64,000 bases of DNA from Eumeta japonica. Lineage: Eukaryota > Arthropoda > Insecta > Lepidoptera > Psychidae. Under the pieces are notes generated by a model, which saw only the letters and a program-made list of their open reading frames with translations, did no database searches and had not been told where the DNA came from. Below, piece by piece: positions 48,116 through 61,200 of the stretch. A program made the position numbers and the translations under genes. Positions within the stretch are counted from its first letter, which is position 1; each line of letters opens with the position of its first letter. Where the stretch lies: positions 62,001 to 126,000 of the forward strand of contig BGZK01000746.1 of the NCBI GenBank assembly GCA_005406025.1, read 5' to 3'.

Positions 48116-50481
48116 GAATACACACCGACATCATCACAAATAATAAAAATCAATACTAAACATGGAGCAATGCAGTCTATTGCTGAATTAATTATTTTTG
48201 TAGAGAGGCTATCAAGATCAGCAGTCTTTATTCATTTTTATATATTTGAAGGCTTTGTGGCTGGAAGTCACTTGACCGATTTTTTTTTATCAGAAATTTT
48301 ACTTTGGGATTTGCTCTATTATCGTATTATATATGAAGTTCATACTAATCAATGTTTTTTTTTTGGTAGAGCGAAAATAAAGAAAACATAAAAAAACACG
48401 TTAAAGCTGATAAAACACGTTAGTTTTCTTATATTATATTATTTTTAAGCTATATATCATAATGAAAGATATTTTGTGAAAAGTTCAATCGGTTGTTTAT
48501 CACAATTTCTAAAATTGAACCTTTTAAAGTTATTACAGAGAGACAGACGCGGACGAACGGATAGGTGAAAACTCAGGCAGTCAGCTAAAGGTAGTAATAG
48601 GGTTGATATTAATATCCTGTGGATATGAAACCCTGAAAGATATTGAAAACGTCAAAAATATCAGAGTTCACGTCTACATTGATAGGCACAACCGATAGAC
48701 AACAACTCAAAACTGAACAATGTTAATCCGTAGGTAATACGTAACCAGCGCCGAAATCCGTACTAAGTACGGCCGAAAGCTATCAGCAAAAAGCCCACCG
48801 ACCGCGCCTACTTTAAATGCATAAACATCTCCATTAACACGGATTCCTTATCTATCGCTATTTGTCAGAGTCGGCCAAAACAAATTGGTGAATTCAGTAG
48901 CTGTGGGCCGGCGCGGGCGGCCGGCGCGCCTTCGTTATTAGGGCTGCGCGGGCTTATCTTGATTTTATACCGAAATATTGGCTGCAGTCACGGTAACTGA
49001 GGAATGTGTTTTTTTTTTCTCTCGAAAACCATGATTACGGGTAATGTATTAACTACGGTTAAAGCGACACCTCGGCCCGTACCTTGTAGGCTTGTTAACG
49101 CGTACGAGGTATCTCGATAAATGCCCGTTTAGAGTACAGACGACTAATGCATTAAACGCTCGTAACTATAAGTGAATATATGGTTATAAAATTACAATGA
49201 ATTAATTATTGTAACATTACAGTATTAATTTAGATTGACTGATAGATATTGATTTAAATTAATCGATGGTGACTCTGATATATAACAATCGAAATATACT
49301 AATTAAACCTACTTACTTTTACATTGTAAAAATAAATCTGCACATGAAAACTAACAACTGTTATGTATTTAATTTTATGACAAACATAACTTTATACAAA
49401 AAGAAATGGTAACAATGCCCTCTTTCAATTTTTTATGAATATTTAAATTCAAAATTACAAGATAGTTACAAAAACTTCGGTGTTCTATATTAATACCCTA
49501 TCAGAAAATACTAGACATGGCTTATTATACATATTTAACAAGCCATGTGTGTGTGTGTGTGTTTGTGTAACAAATTTGTGCCACGTTTCTTGCCAGATAT
49601 GTGCCAGATATAACTCCGCCGTAAATGCACATTTTTTTTATTGCATGTCAAAGGCTCTCCATCTTAATTTTTCTTACTGGCCCAGCGCGTATTGAAGATT
49701 GATAATGACTTTTATCACCAATCCGGTGACGAAGCTCGATTGTTTAGCTTGACTGACAAAGTCCAGGCCAGTGCTCGGGCCTGAGGTGGCGTATCCCTGA
49801 TCGAGCCAAGTTGAATTGTCTAACATAGGACCCTGAATCCGCGGTACTAAATATATCTGTATGTTAAAACTGCGGGTTTCATTGCTTTACCATTGTGCTT
49901 TCGTGGGTGGCGTGTTCAACCCCCCCACCTCACCCTCTCCCGGGGCGGTATACTCATTGAACAATTTGCTTCTAAGCAAGGTTTCGAACCTAATATACCT
50001 TATAGAAATGAAACCTCAGTTTTCGAATGCCGTAAGTCCGATTTCAGTAAATGCATTCAGTCAAAAGATATTCTAGGTTTATGCACATATCCACAGATAA
50101 ACAAACACGTCTTTATTAATATTGCTTAAAATAGACTGCATTTTCTAAAATCCTAAGTTAAGTGAAACCCTTTCGAATGCTGTCTAGTTCGATCGAAAAT
50201 CGGGTTGATATGTTCAAAAGTTTTTGGAAAATTTTATTTTTCAGTAATACGAAATTAAAAAATAACGTCCCACAAAAACAATGCTTATAATAAAGAAACC
50301 ACAAACAAAATTACAAACAATCTATATTTACTTTTTTTTTGGTTTCCGAACACGGTATAAAATATATAATACTTCGATATATATTTAATACTCTTTCTTT
50401 GAACGCACATATTGTGATCAAAGAAAGTGTTATCACACTTTTTGTTTCGCGATTTTCATTAAAATAATTCTTATGTCTTAC
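48116..50481. other. Intron; CpG-rich block 48720-49150
   Basis: AT-rich intron with a strongly CpG-rich block at 48720-49150 (GTGGGCCGGCGCGGGCGGCC, GGCGCGCC, GGGCTGCGCGGGC) without a reading frame; GCTTATCTTGAT within it looks like a GATA-factor site. A (TG)n run lies at 49546-49567. Bases 49700-50100 include a C-rich patch (CCCCCCCACCTCACCC). Confidence 0.4.
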
Positions 50482-50534
50482 CTCCCATATAACTGGATAC
50501 TTTTTCGCATAGGATCAGAAGCACACCCACGTAT
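50482..50534 (-). CDS. Signal-peptide-like exon upstream of the TSPN exon
   Basis: A 53-base exon too short for ORF scans: acceptor ATTCCTTTCACAG at 50535 and donor GGGAG|GTAAGA at 50481. Using the phase required by the TSPN exon (one base carried forward) it reads YVGVLLILCEKVSSYMG, then G|AA completes Glu, followed by EYDLLKLGES of the next exon. The hydrophobic VGVLLILC core followed by small/polar residues is a plausible secretory signal peptide, and a TSPN domain directly after it is the known layout of collagen XV/XVIII and thrombospondins. Its first base completes a codon begun in a still earlier exon that should hold the ATG; that exon was not found. Confidence rests on two good splice sites and phase agreement. 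Confidence 0.6.
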
Positions 50535-51995
50535 CTGTGAAAGGAATAATATTTATTTGCTAACGAAAAAAATATATACACTTGAATCTTATCTTGGAAA
50601 AGATATGAATATTGTTTAGTTTCGGCTTCACATTTTCGATTTCATGTTTTCGGATTTAGATAAGATATTTAAGAAGTAAAACCAGAATTAATTTTATGAT
50701 ATCACGTGATTAAAAAAAAAATTAGATAAATTTTTAATGTCCGGTTTCTTGTTCCCCAATCGATATGTTTCGAAACAACAAAAATCTAAAAATATGTAAA
50801 ACTAAAATAAATGTACATTATTAAAACAAGCTACATTATTAAGTTGAACATTGAAGGTAATGTTACGAGTTTTGCTAGAATATGGCAATTTATTACAGAC
50901 TTTATACTAAATTTGTAATGAGTTCATCTTCTCATAAAACCTTTCACGAAAAAAATCTATTAATAAACTGCAAGTTTATTAAGAATGAATTATGAAACAC
51001 AGAAATATTTTTACTTTTCTATCATTTATTTAGTTGCAAATTAATTGTTTTATTTTTATAGACGTATAAAAACATTTTATAATACAAAGATTAAAATCAG
51101 AAGGAGAAATACTTTTCTGCAATCGAGAATTATAATACACAGGATTATAAAATATCTTGGGCTGCGTCAAAACAACCAGCAAAATTTAACTTTCTGTCTG
51201 TTTAAAGAAAACTTTAAACAAACGATAAGCACAAATTGTGTAGATTACAATGCAAACACCGCAACACTTCGAAATGGAAATCGGTATTTATTAATATGAA
51301 TATTCCTTGTTAACCGACAATTTATTTTAATACGTCACGATGAAAAGCACATAATCATTTTGTGTTGATAACTCGATTCAAAATATAGGTCATAATGAGA
51401 AATTTCAAAGCACTTATTTTCCATAAATTATGACGTTTCTCGTCTTTCAATACATACAGTTTAATTGTCATCTGACACATATCACGTCACATTAAGGCAG
51501 TTTTTTTAATTTAAAAAAATTGTGAAAATTTCTTTCTCGGTGAGGAAGGCGCCCGAGAAATCATTTTTAAAATGAATTTCTCTAAGGTATATAAGAGGAA
51601 TACCACAACGAATAAAAGCCTCTCTGTTTCGATATCTATACGGAATAATTTCATTAAGTACGATCCAATTTTCTTGGTCAGAAAAACGTTTTTGACAACT
51701 TGCGTTACAATGTGTCGTTGCATGTTGCATGATTCTAAGCTTTTTGGTTCTTTGAGGATAGGACGTCGAGTATAGTCTTCAAGTTCTATGTCAGTTATTT
51801 GGTATAGACAAAAATATCTAACATCAGCTTAATCAGCCACTATCCGACATTCCATTCCATATTTTTTATATCGAATACTTGATATTTAAAAGGGTATAGT
51901 GAAATGCTTGAGATAGACTAAATACAGTTACATAAAAATTAACTTTTTTTGCAATTTTTCAACTTCTTATGTGATATAGTAATAATGTAATACAG
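50535..51995. other. No gene recognised
   Basis: AT-rich DNA with small spurious frames (51045-51299, 51506-51775). Confidence 0.4.
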
Positions 51996-52000
51996 TAATA

Positions 52001-52498
52001 CAGTGGAATCTCAATAACACGTACCTCTTTAAGTCGAAATCCTCAGTAAGTCGAAACAATTTGCCATTCCCTTACGATGAACCCCTAAATACGCGGTATC
52101 TCGAATTATTTAGACTTTGTAACTCGAACAAAGTGTTATTTCCCTACGAAGTATTGATAATACACATTTATACTCCATAACTCGAATTTCAAAAAGGAGA
52201 ATCCGTAAGTCGTAGTTGGTAAAATATAATGACGTCTTACTTGGAATTCCTCGAAATAATAGCAATAAATTCCAAAATGAATGTTCGGGTTCGGGGCCTC
52301 TAATCTATTGTTTTGTCTTGTACACGTGCAATGAATGAATACATTCATGAAAATTTCTTAGTAACACAGCTGTGAACGTTATGTTTGTTCCTTGTCGACA
52401 CAGTCATATGTATCTCAAAGCACTTGTTAAGTGGAAAACTCGTTAACTCGATTTTTTTTTGCATTTACCTTGACATTCGAGTTATTGAGATTCCACTG
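52001..52498. mobile_element. pogo/Tigger-like MITE with TA target duplication
   Basis: The ends are CAGTGGAATCTCAATAAC(A)CG and, inverted, CAGTGGAATCTCAATAAC(T)CG; about 21 of 23 bases match. Both ends are flanked by TA, the target duplication of the Tc1/mariner/pogo superfamily. Inside, the word CTCGAA/GTCGAA recurs near both ends (about eight times), typical of subterminal transposase-binding repeats. It is 498 bases long and encodes no transposase. Confidence 0.85.
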
Positions 52499-52831
52499 TA
52501 TTACACATACCTGTGTAAGTAACGAGATAAAAATAATGAAATTCAAATTCAAAAATCTCTTTTTTCTATAGACTATGATAACTATTGAAATTCGTCCATC
52601 TTGTTATGAATTTATCATTCGCTCGGAAAGCAGTTTTGCTTGCATTGCGCATTGTACTAGTTTTTTTTATTTTATTTTACTATTGTTATAACAGAACCCA
52701 GTGCCATATTTATTGTTTCTGGCCGGTTGTTGTACATATTATGATGCAAAAGTATAAAGTGCTCCATAATAATCTAAAACATAGCAAAGCAATGTTAAAT
52801 TAAAATACATTGTAATAATACCTTTCTCGTT

Positions 52832-53045
52832 TGCTGGGCTCCCGGCCGCAGCAAGAGGCCAACAGGGAAACTTTCCAACCAACGGCCTTATCAAATAAAG
52901 CGAGCATTTGCATATCTGATTCGATTCTCTGTAGAGGCGAATCGTTTAACCGAAGGCTACATTAGCATAGTTGCTCCGAACAGACGGGCAAACAAACCTC
53001 TTGTATAGGGCAAATGAAAAGTTTCAGCCGGGAGCCCGGAGTCAA
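52832..53045. other. GC-rich block bounded by inverted GGGCTCCCGGC
   Basis: GGGCTCCCGGC at 52838 is matched in inverse by GCCGGGAGCCC at 53027. The interior (ATTTGCATATCTGATTCG, CCGAAGGCTACATTAGCATA) has no frame and includes ATTTGCATA, an octamer-like site. It could be a small foldback element or a regulatory block. Confidence 0.35.
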
Positions 53046-53229
53046 CTTTGGCTTAGAATGTTTATTGTATAAATTTCTATTGTCGTAGTGCGTTAGGTGA
53101 GCGATTGTTAGGGAAATTAAAGCTTTACGGTATAAGGGAATTAAAACGTATTGTGTTCATGCAGAGAGATAAAGAAAGAATTATTTAAATGTACCTTCGA
53201 TTTACTTTCACGTATTTAAGTTTGATGAT

Positions 53230-53259
53230 AGGTTAGGCTAGGTTAGGTTAGGTTAGGAT
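53230..53259 (+). repeat. Short interstitial TTAGG array
   Basis: About five units of the insect telomere repeat, one with a change (GGCTA). Far too short to be a chromosome end. Confidence 0.7.
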
Positions 53260-53262
53260 ACT

Positions 53263-54556
53263 GACCTGTTCGGTGATATGATAAAGAAATTATAATTTTA
53301 ACGCGCTTTAAACCTAGAACTTGTAACGAATAATATATTCATAAAATAAAATACAAAAGAGACGTACTTTTTTTTTATTAAGCCTCATTTGTCCTAATTA
53401 TTTTCAAACATTCATAATCATATTTGAATTTTTAATAATAATTTACAACAAATTTGTATGAAGCGATGGATGAGTATCAGTAAAACTAAACAGGAATATA
53501 AAAATTGTATCAAGTGTATATGTGTGGTCTCTGCTTTCTTCTGTAGAAAATGACATCAGTTAAATGTTAAATTTTTCTAAAATTATTACAAAGTAACTCT
53601 GACTATATTTACGAGTACAACTAATTAAAAAAATGGTGTTTTTATATTATTAGCTTAATAATATAAAAAAAAAACAAATAAAAAATAACAAAAAATAGAG
53701 TTCGTGTAATTTTAGCCAAACAAATGTACAAGAACATTTAATAATTTTATGCTAAAAAATATTCTCTAAGCATTTATTTATTACCTAGATTAAAAGACAT
53801 GTAACTTATTAATTGTTCACCTGATATAAGCAAGGGTGAAAGACTGGCTTATAAGAGTGTTAAAGTACACTCCGTCACTAACAATTAACACTATAATAGC
53901 TCTTCAGGTTTAAAGAAGCTTACTCTAAAGCTCTTCTAAATTCTGTCCTAGTGTCATAATGTAATTTTGTGGAAGACAATCTGTTTCTCATTGCATCGGA
54001 ATTTCAACTTCTTTTTATGTCATAATTTTTTATAGAATTACGGAAAATTAAATAAGCGGCATAAAAGAATCAAGGGCAGGTTGTCAGAAACTTTTCTATG
54101 GTCACTGTACCGAGAGGAGATAAAAGTTACTCCGAGGAATATTTTCGAGATAAACCAAATTAATTGCATTTAATTTAGGGGATTTCGCAAAGTTGTTTTT
54201 CACGACAATCTTATTGTTCTTCATACACTTTTCTCATATAATATTCAAATCATATAATATTTAAATCTTTATTTCATAGGTCATAAACAACACTTGAAAA
54301 ACGTCATAATCCGTCACGAATTTACATTTTACTATTTAGCTTCACCACTTTGCTACTCGTTCGGCAGGCAGTTTTCATTCAAGAAGAACGAGCAAGAAAC
54401 TTGGGATTAGCTCTTTTCAACTTCAAATACATTATGTTGTGCTATGAAACATATTTAATTTTATAACTTAAAGAAACAAACCCGTTAAAAATTTGAGCCG
54501 GATGTGTCCATGAATATTTGTCCTCTAAATATTCACAAATTGTGTAATACCTTTTT
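53263..54556. other. No gene; possible LINE 3' tail
   Basis: AT-rich. Bases 54255-54425 (TTAAATCTTTATTTCATAGG, TCGTTCGGCAGGCAGTTTTC, GAACGAGCAAGAAACTTGGG) resemble the 3' region of insect non-LTR elements; TTCAAATTCAAAAATCTC at 52541 is a similar end. Not certain. Confidence 0.3.
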
Positions 54557-55032
54557 GAAGTGAAACTTCTTTATCGGGGTTGAAAAAATTTAGTGTAACA
54601 TTTTTTCGTTACGCGTCACATTTTCCGTTACGCGCCATCTTTTCTTATCCCTACCACGCGTGATTCGAAGTATACTTTCTCCAGCGGAGTAAATGTCTCC
54701 AATGTATTTTGCGGCCCGTTTGAGTAGTTACATTTTTAAGGTTATTTCAGGTTAACCTTAGTTTTGATTGTAAATATCAGTGAGTTAAGCCATTAATTAC
54801 AAAATATATAATAACGATAACAATAATAGTAATAATTCTATTATAATTAATGAAATGCTATAATCTTAGTAGCAGAAGGTGAAATAATTGTATTATTTTT
54901 GTATCCATGTCTATGATAATAAAAGCCTTTTGCATAAACTTTATCTAATTTAGCTTTATTCAAACAATTTCTGTGAAGTTGTAAATAGTAAATCATTTAT
55001 CGAAAAATGATGTCATAAAGAAGTTTCACTTC
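54557..55032. mobile_element. MITE with 18-base perfect inverted ends
   Basis: GAAGTGAAACTTCTTTAT at 54557-54574 is exactly complementary to 55015-55032. Near the left end TTCGTTACGCGTCACATTTT and TTCCGTTACGCGCCATCTTT form a direct repeat. It is 476 bases long, with no coding capacity; target duplication unclear. The same style of element is common in Lepidoptera. Confidence 0.75.
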
Positions 55033-56109
55033 TTACGTGTGTACACTAATACACACACTTTTTGTTTTAATAATCAAATGTTTAACATTTTTTATTTGAT
55101 TTTAAATTTGTTTAAGGGTAGATTTTGTATATTTTCAGGGACCTTATTGAACATGCGCACACAGAGCACCCTAAATTGATTCGTGACTTTATGTAATCGA
55201 TTAACATGAAAAGCACAGTTTATTTTTGTTATTCTTTTATTAAATTTACGTCTACAGTATTTTTCTCTATTTCTATATTATTTTTACATGTACTAAATTT
55301 TCGTACATAAGTTCAAATGCCAGAGTTAAGATATTAGTTTCCTTAAACTCAGTTCTGTTCGATATTTTATATATTGTGTACGCGCCAATGTGACCGCTGT
55401 TAGAAAATTCTAACAAGCCGCATCTGTAGGTAACAAAAAAGAAATGGAAACATGATGGTGTAAAAATCGTCCAATTAAATATTTACAGTCGGAGGTATAT
55501 AGTTGGAGGTATATATATATAGCAACGAGTACAGTGCAACGCGTGAAACTCTGCCGCTCTGAATTGCATGCGAATGATGCAATGCGCACGTTAAGCGCAC
55601 CCCGATCCTTATCTCTCTTTCCCCCGCGTTCCCATATTACGCCGTTGCCATTTTTTGTGACAAACTTCACAACGGTAAAGTTTCGTATGCTGTATTGTAC
55701 GGTAACTTGAATCTGATGCTCTCGACTGGAAATATTTGTCTTATTTAAATGGACGATTTTTTGCAGTCTTGTTTGCAAGTATTTAGTTCACTTTTACGTA
55801 GTATAATTTTATAATTTTCATTATTATTCGTTTTATTTTCTAACTTTTAGATCTGTTTTAAAAATAAACTAACATTACTTGCTCGTCATTACCGGTGTTA
55901 ACATTATAAATTATTGTAGTAATCGTCTTAAAATTTTATCGATATATTGATATTAATTAGTATTAATAAATTATAAATTCAAGTTGTAATTCGTAAATAG
56001 AGGTTATCAATCTAAAATCGTTTAAGAAACATCATATTACTTTTGAAAGTCCTACTCAGTAATATGTCACTCAATATGGTATTAATTTTTTTTGTCTCTC
56101 ATCATTTTT
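55033..56109. other. No gene; GC-richer patch 55530-55640
   Basis: AT-rich DNA. Around 55540-55640 (TGCAACGCGTGAAACTC, CGCACCCCGATCC, CCCCCGCGTTCCC) composition shifts; a 122-codon minus-strand frame crosses it with no known motif. Confidence 0.35.
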
Positions 56110-56815
56110 AAAGTTCTGAACCAAAATAGTAAAAACCGAAACTTTATAGTTATGTCATGTCCGTATGTCACAGGCATTTTATTCAAAAACTGCTAGATGT
56201 ATACTCACGAAATTTCGTATAAACCGCTACATAGTTTAGTAGCTAAATAACGAAAATACGTAATTTTTAAGGGGGCACTTCATACATGTAATAGAAGCTG
56301 AAATTTTTTTTTATAAAACGTCAACGTATGGCATATATTTCGAGTTCTTTTAAAAATACTAACGTTTCTAATCAACATTTTTGATTAGTCAATATTTTCC
56401 GGAAATAATCGCTACAAGTGTAGCATAAATTGTGCCCTCTCCTTTATTTTTTAAGCCGTACGTCCAAAAAATACAAACGTAACGCTTAATAAATACTTTC
56501 AACGAAAATTATTTCGAACATGATCGAATAAACCATCTTTGAGGCATTGCTGAAAAACTGTACTTCTCAACAAAAGGACGTAAGTATCATGGAAATAAGC
56601 TCTTTTGCTGGTGTTTTTTGATTCACACTATTTAAAGGGTAATAGTCGACATACCTAATCGTTTGTCTAGTTGTAGACAACTGAAGTGCTTACTATGTTT
56701 GGGAAACAGAAAAAAGAGTGACAATGTAGTTTTTCATTTGTAATATATTTTTTTGTATTGACGGCTTCGGAATTCTACAATGAACATGGTCCGACATGCT
56801 TTCAACCGCTTGGTT
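56110..56815 (+). repeat. GGTTCCG dispersed repeat, copy 2
   Basis: Diverged partner of 17885-18610 in the same orientation. Shared blocks occur in order from AACTTTATAGTTATGTCATG to GAATTCTACAATGAACATGG TCCGACATGC. The start word is worn. Confidence 0.75.
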
Positions 56816-58022
56816 TATATTGCGGCCATCATTGTAGTTTTACAATAGTCGTTGAGCTCATGACACACGTTTCATGAAGTGTTTGATTGAGTTAAAAATT
56901 TAACACAATATTATCTCCAGGTAAGACTTGCAGGTATTAGAGTGTTTGCCTGACTCGGGTGCACCAGGTAAAACGCATATAAGAAAGGCGTAAAGAAATA
57001 TGTGCAAAAAATATATTATTTAATTCAGTAGCCAACGAGTACTATTTGAAAGTTAAGTTGGTTTTGAGCAAAGAACTAAATAAAACAGACACTTTTGTAC
57101 GGTTCAACATTAAATCAGAATAACGATTTTTATAAATAAAAAAAAATAAGTGATTGACTCACTCTGAAATTTTAATAACGTCTTAATTAGACATATTTAA
57201 AAATATTTGTAAAAAGTCAGACAATTTTTTCGGGGTTTTATAAATTTGCATTTAAAAAATATTTCACGGGATTGAGAGCGATTTCTTTTTTTAGATGATG
57301 AGCGAATTAGTTATTCCGATGAAGACGTATTTTCTAGAGACGAATCAACAGATGACGAGGAATTGGAGGATAGTCCCACCACTTGATGTGATTCGAAGGC
57401 TGTCGTTCTTTATTTTTCACAATAATGCATGTGGTTGTCGTCATATTGCATTTTTATTACTGTCGTGTCTTTAATGATACTCACAAGATAAACGATTGAG
57501 GTAACAATCATTAGCATACGCGTTTTGCCTTTGGGACGCCACAAAAGAACAAACAAATACATATATACATATATAGACTGATAATCACATTACTTTGCTA
57601 CGCGCAGTGGGATTAAAAAGTCAATTTTCACGTCGGTCGTACGTGAAAATTTATAATTTCGTTTGTAATAAAAATACTTACGACTTACAGAGATATTTTG
57701 GATAATATATGTTTATATAGCTAAAATATGATTTAACTTACTATATAAAATAACAAAAATAATTAAAAAAATATTTATAAACAGCACTCTACACAGACTA
57801 CATACATATTTTTTACCCTAGATATAATATTATGGTTAATTAAAGTCAATCTGTTTCAATAAGAGTAGTGACGTGCTGTTCTTCTCGTATATCTTGCATT
57901 TGCATTGCTCTAGGTTTGTTTATGGGTCAGAGCGCGTCAACACATACCAAATATAGGACCCGTACGGTCTGTTTGATTGTAGTGCTCGCTTTTTTCATTT
58001 ATTATTATACAATTTTAGGTTA
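56816..58022. other. AT-rich DNA with a possible acidic terminal exon
   Basis: At 57293-57385 (+), after a strong acceptor-like CGATTTCTTTTTTTAG, a frame reads DDERISYSDEDVFSRDES then TDDEELEDSPTT and stop. The acidic composition is unlike local noise and resembles an acidic tail or the acidic N-terminal region of some transposases. No partner exon or family was identified. Confidence 0.3.
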
Positions 58023-58295
58023 TTAACATTTATTAGGACTCATTTGCAAATCTGATTTAGTGATAGATACATTTTTGTAAAAACATATAATTTTACGAAC
58101 AGATGAAACATTAGGAGTATGAAAAGTTGAATGGGCTGTCCCATTCAACCAAAATAATAACCCTCCTACGAAGGAATTCAATATTTCCAAATGAAGCATT
58201 TCGTTACTTTGTTGTGTACAGCGATAACAACTGTATGATACGACAGACATATCAGTGCGTGACACAAAATTCGTATTGAATTTTGTATTACGCAC
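58023..58295 (-). other. Unrecognised 90-codon ORF
   Basis: Starts MRNTKFNTNFVSRTDMS and includes YRCTQQSNEMLHLEIL and GGLLFWLNGTAHS. Composition is plausible for protein but no motif or splice context is recognised; may be chance. Confidence 0.2.
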
Positions 58296-61200
58296 TGTTT
58301 AGATTTCAAATCTTAACTCGTTTTAGGCCTTCAATACTAATTAACTATCGAACAGAGCCCTGAAACTTTCAGTCTTCAACTTCTAAAGTCGTAAAAACGC
58401 AAAATTATTACTGGCTTTTACAGTCAACAATTGACCGTAATAAGATTTTGCGTTAAAAGAGCGAGAGGTTAACAAATGTTTCTTGAATATAAATAAACAG
58501 AGCACGCAAAGCGAAAATTCAAAAATCATACATTTCTATTAAGGCAGAAACTATTAAATAGTTTTATTTACCCTCACTTTTTACAAATCCAGAATTTACG
58601 TATTAAATCAAAAAGCAAAAAATGCTCTTAAAAATACTGCCTACAGAATTATAAAAAAATGCCTCTAAATAACAAAGTTCCGCAAAAACGTTTTGACACA
58701 ATTGAAAGCATCACAAAAAAATATATTAGAAACAAATAGATTATTGTCCTGGTACTTTTTCGATACTAATTCTGGTATCTATTTTAATTTTCTATCGAAT
58801 TATAAAAGAACAATCCTATTTAAGGTTGACTTAACAGTTGTATAGAGATAGAAAAGTTTGATAGACAGACAAACTCAAACGAAATTTACTCTTTCGGTTT
58901 TGACTTATACTCCATCTCGAACATTCCACGAGAGAAGTTTTTCAATTTCGAAATACAACCTCATTCACTGCTTTGTAACAAATTATATCAAGATTAAATT
59001 ACTTGAATGATTTATAAAAATGGGGTAGTTAATAGGATTACATGTTTTTTTATGTTTATAACGAATGTTTTTATTTATGACTGGTCTTTAAAATCAGCAA
59101 TGGTAATTTAAAGTTATAGGAACATAAGTAATATGTAGGCCAACTATTGTTTTACAATATAACAAAAGCATTATATTATTTTTCTTAACGTTTTCCCTAA
59201 TTATATATAATCTAAAGACCGGTCACATTGACGAATGCAGATTATCAAGAACACATACATTATGATTTCATCAAAGTAAAATGTATGTAATATGGAATTC
59301 AAATAGGCGATCTGTGTAGTATCACATTAATACGTATATAATACAGACGTGTGATGTAACAATTTCATTAATGTATGTAAATGATAGGTTAGAGTTATTC
59401 AAATGAATTCAATACAGATCAATGTAATGTATGCGAATCATTGAATGCTATAATTCTGGTCATTTCAGATGACTTATAAGGCGCCTATTAATGGCTCCAA
59501 TAACATCTAATGAAATATATCTTTCATGTCAGACAGTCTCTTGGATTGTGAATATTGAAATGAATAAATATTTACATAACTTGCTCAAGTATGTATTAAT
59601 GTTGGTTGTATAAAAGTCCAGCCTACCACCATTAGACAATAAAAAAAAAAAATGTAAAAAGCTGTAATAAAAATGCACTAAAATGAATGAAATATAGAAC
59701 CTGTGTTTCTATGTTATTTATATTATTAATTTAGTGTAGGGCTAAGGTAGATTCGAATGAAACCTAATCCCAATTATAAAACGTAAGAAAATAACGATTT
59801 AAAGTCGATGGCATATATATCTTCATAATTCGTATTGCTTTGTATTAGATGAGTAAAATCGGATATTTATTCGAAATTTTATGTCTACGTTCAGAAAGTG
59901 TGAATACGTTTTCTTTTCTTATAAATACTATTGATGTCGTTTTGAGACTAAAAATTTATAAAATGAAACATAGTTAAAAAATAAAAACACGTTTTAATGG
60001 TAAATCGAGATAAAAAGTGATAAATAATGCTTAATATAGAAATGAAAAAATGGACGAAAAATATTATTACTATTTTGAAATTTTATAAACGGTATCACAA
60101 TGAAAAAAATAGATACCAATCCACACTAAATAAAACATAACCTAAAACAAAAAAAAAACAATTACTTTTTAACATTATTTAGACCAATGGTCAGTTCCAG
60201 AAATTTTCAGTGTATATTCATTTCTTTTACGAGCACATTAAAAACAATTTTTCTTCTAATATTCCTCTAATATTCATATTGCGGCAGTCGATTAGAAAAA
60301 AAATTACGCATAGTTACAGTGTATTTTCATAACTTATATCTATAATTTTACACACAAATAGTGGAAAATGGTCTATCTTTTGTATGACATACAATATCGA
60401 AATGCCTATAGCTTTTTCACAAAGCTAAATACTGCGCGTTTATAGTATGAAATTATTCTAAAGTTGAAGGGTCTCAACGCTGCCACTTTGATAATGCACG
60501 TCTCGCACATGAAAAAACTGCAGAGATCAGTTCACGATCCACTTAAATAACGTACGGACTTCAGTTTTGGTTCTCGTAACACCGTTTCACTAACGAACTT
60601 CTGTACACTGTCTGTGATTATTAAATTGACATCAACGATATCAAGCAAAGTAAATTTTTAATATATACGAGATATTAAATTTTAATATATCAGATACCCA
60701 TTACAATCCAAAAGTATAGGAAAAGGTATCCTGGGAGAGGGGCGAGGGCTGATGGAGGGGCGAGTGAGATAATAGACGGGGAAATGTGTCATTATTATAT
60801 ATACATTATTACGTATCGTTTTACCTACAAATATGTAAGAAAATGTTAATATTATAAAAATTCTGTATTTGAATACAATTCGAAATAGGTACTCTTGAAA
60901 ATATTTTTTTTTTGCGTGATATTCAATTAGTATTTTATAGTTGAAAATACTGTCATGTATCATACTTAATATTAGGTAATTTAATTATTACATACTTTAC
61001 ATAATTTAGGAACAGAGTTACCACCTAAAAGAAAAAATATAAAATAAAGTAGATATATAAAAATAAGCACTAAACGAACGTCAAAATAAACTAGCTATTC
61101 ACAGCCCTTCGCTTCGCCAAGTTCATGCACTGTCATTAACATATGCGCAGTTACTCTTAATAAAGAATGCAATGAATTTGTATTTCTTTTGCACAATTCT

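Noticed and set aside
53230..53259. Chromosome end, from the TTAGG units
   Set aside because: Only about five imperfect units, with ordinary repeats on both sides.
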